Shown here piece by piece: positions 6,174 to 7,228 of a stretch of 7,228 nt of DNA; positions within the stretch are counted from its first letter, which is position 1, and each line of letters starts with the position of its first letter. Made by a program: the position numbers and the translations under genes. Source of the stretch: Ignavibacteria bacterium UBA4661 (lineage in GTDB: Bacteria > Bacteroidota > Ignavibacteria > Kapaibacteriales > UBA4661); the NCBI GenBank assembly GCA_002405405.1, contig DHLT01000004.1, positions 1-7,228 on the forward strand, read 5' to 3'. Under the pieces are notes generated by a model. The model was given only the letters and a program-made list of their open reading frames with translations, did no database searches and was not told the origin of the DNA.

Positions 6174-6202
6174 CTCATATCGTCTTTGTACGAGTTCTTC
6201 AA
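6174..6202 (-). promoter_or_regulatory. Candidate promoter for the small ORF and rpsA
   Basis: On the minus strand TTGAAG (6197-6202) and TATGAG (6174-6179) are separated by the preferred 17 bases, each matching four of six consensus positions. Transcription would start near 6167, leaving a leader of about 110 bases before the small ORF. The rest of the divergent region (6203-6255) shows no convincing promoter for the plus-strand receptor gene, nor an SD before its ATG. Confidence 0.3.
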
Positions 6203-6255
6203 GAGAACATAACTCATGGGGAATCTTGTTTTAATGACCTTTTTATCAAACTGCT

Positions 6256-7044
6256 ATGTTGACCTGGTACTACAATCGTTCTATTGCCAGCAAACTGTTG
6301 CTTGGATTTCTTGGTGTAGCACTCCTTGTCATTGGAGCCGGAGCTATCGGCTATCGTGCGACAGCCAATATGTCGCATAATGCTGTACAGATGTACGATC
6401 AACAGTTTGTACCTCTAAGCATCATTTCACGAATTACTGAAAGCTATCAACGCACGCGGGTCTATGCCCAAAATTTCATCATTATTGATGATGAGAACGA
6501 ACACAAGAAAATGTGGAAAACAGTTCAAGAAATCTATGCTCGTATGGACTCTCTTTCGGCAGAGTATGGCAAACTTGTTCCTGCCGATGACCATAATAGT
6601 GCAGCTTTACTGAAAAAATTCAACGATAGTTTGGCATATTTCAAAAGTACATATGCCGAGATCATGGCAATGGCTCGGCGTGGTGAAAAAGACTCTGCCA
6701 TACACTACTATCGTCATGGTCTCGGCTCGGTGTCAGCGCGAGGCATGTATGCCATGATTAACCACTTAACGAATGCTAATCTTGTATTAGCGCAACAAGC
6801 AAAGGAAAACTCCCTACGAGAATTTTACTTTGTTCAAATGATGCTGACAGGGTTTACCGTCCTTGCCCTCCTCGTCGCTGTTGGTATTGGAATTGGCGTA
6901 GCACGCACAATTGGCGCACCAATTCGAGAGCTAGAGTCTGCCGCTGAACGCGTTGCCTCGGGCGATACAGCCATTCGTGCCCTGTGTGTCAGCTTTGATG
7001 ATGAAATCGGCAGCCTTGGACGATCGTTTAACACTATGGTCTAA
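6256..7044 (+). CDS. Methyl-accepting chemotaxis-type receptor, N-terminal part, ended by in-frame TAA
   Basis: 262 residues up to the TAA at 7042-7044. A first membrane helix (about 11-32) is followed by a periplasmic helical region (about 33-190) of the four-helix-bundle ligand-binding type seen in many chemoreceptors. A second membrane helix (about 192-216) leads into a HAMP domain (about 213-262) with the conserved proline in GAPIREL and the DDEIGSLGRSFNTMV end. The stop falls two residues after FNTM, inside the HAMP, and the same frame then continues open with receptor-like sequence. No signalling domain is reached, so the product as written could not relay a signal to CheA. The reading is a nonsense mutation, a base error, or less likely readthrough. 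The ATG at 6256 is the first in frame after a stop at 6235 and has no clear SD. A histidine kinase identity is not excluded. Confidence 0.8.
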   Translation: MLTWYYNRSIASKLLLGFLGVALLVIGAGAIGYRATANMSHNAVQMYDQQFVPLSIISRITESYQRTRVYAQNFIIIDDENEHKKMWKTVQEIYARMDSLSAEYGKLVPADDHNSAALLKKFNDSLAYFKSTYAEIMAMARRGEKDSAIHYYRHGLGSVSARGMYAMINHLTNANLVLAQQAKENSLREFYFVQMMLTGFTVLALLVAVGIGIGVARTIGAPIRELESAAERVASGDTAIRALCVSFDDEIGSLGRSFNTMV

Positions 7045-7228
7045 AATATAGACAGCCTATTACGTGTGACTCGTCGTCAAAATGATGAAAATGCTGTCAT
7101 CGCACAACGGGCAGAAGAAGCAAAGACACTCTCACAAGCACAACAGCAAGAACTTGCCGATAATGTTGGTATGATGCTGAAAAGTATGAATGCTTTCTCC
7201 GAAGGTAATCTAGCCGTACGCTTGCCGC
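7045..7228 (+). pseudogene. In-frame continuation of the receptor gene, cut by window edge
   Basis: Directly after the TAA the same frame stays open for 61 codons to the window end. It starts NIDSLLRVTRRQND, which completes the HAMP second helix. A Gln/Ala/Glu-rich coiled coil follows, then the start of a second HAMP-like unit (MLKSMNAFSEGNLAVRLP). Tandem HAMP units occur in chemoreceptors and in large hybrid kinases. The continuity of frame and domain logic shows that this belongs to the gene at 6256. It is labelled pseudogene only because of the stop. The C-terminal output domain lies beyond the window. Confidence 0.7.

Noticed and set aside
6203..6215. AGAACAT half-site resembling the palindrome before fliW
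   Set aside because: Only one half of the palindrome is present, so it is probably chance.

Overview
The window comes from a flagellated, chemotactic bacterium of moderate GC content. Several starts carry good Shine-Dalgarno (SD) sequences: AAGGAG before motB, AAAGGA before csrA and GGGAG before a 32-codon ORF. Ribosomal protein S1 is 600 residues with six S1 repeats. This S1, the flagellar genes and the SD use would fit a lineage near Chlorobi, Ignavibacteria or Kapabacteria better than Bacteroidia, which largely lack both flagella and SD sites. That placement is inference from gene content only.

Layout, left to right. Bases 1-175 are an almost pure A/T low-complexity tract without genes. 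From 192 to about 6056 every gene reads on the minus strand. In transcription order (right to left) they are: a possible 32-aa basic small protein (5958-6056); ribosomal protein S1, rpsA (4114-5916); a hairpin with a T-run (4028-4061); a membrane-anchored family 2 glycosyltransferase (2813-3967); the stator protein MotB (1998-2816), whose start overlaps the glycosyltransferase stop as ATGA; FliW (1399-1818); CsrA (1074-1325); and a receiver-domain response regulator with an unrecognised C-terminal extension (192-1007). After a divergent intergenic region (6057-6255), a chemoreceptor-like gene reads on the plus strand from 6256. It is interrupted by an in-frame TAA at 7042-7044 and then stays open in the same frame to the window edge.

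How the genes fit together. FliW and CsrA form the known partner switch in which FliW sequesters the translational repressor CsrA until flagellin consumes FliW. MotB anchors the flagellar stator to peptidoglycan, and the receptor and the receiver protein are signalling parts. The left half is therefore a motility and post-transcriptional control cluster next to a translation gene. The csrA ribosome binding site contains a CsrA-type ARGGAUG sequence, which suggests autoregulation.

No defence system, CRISPR array, tRNA, rRNA or insertion sequence was seen. The most notable signals are the in-frame stop in the receptor gene, the small ORF before rpsA, a LexA-box-like palindrome upstream of fliW, GGA-bearing structure in the rpsA leader, and the odd A/T tract at the left edge.
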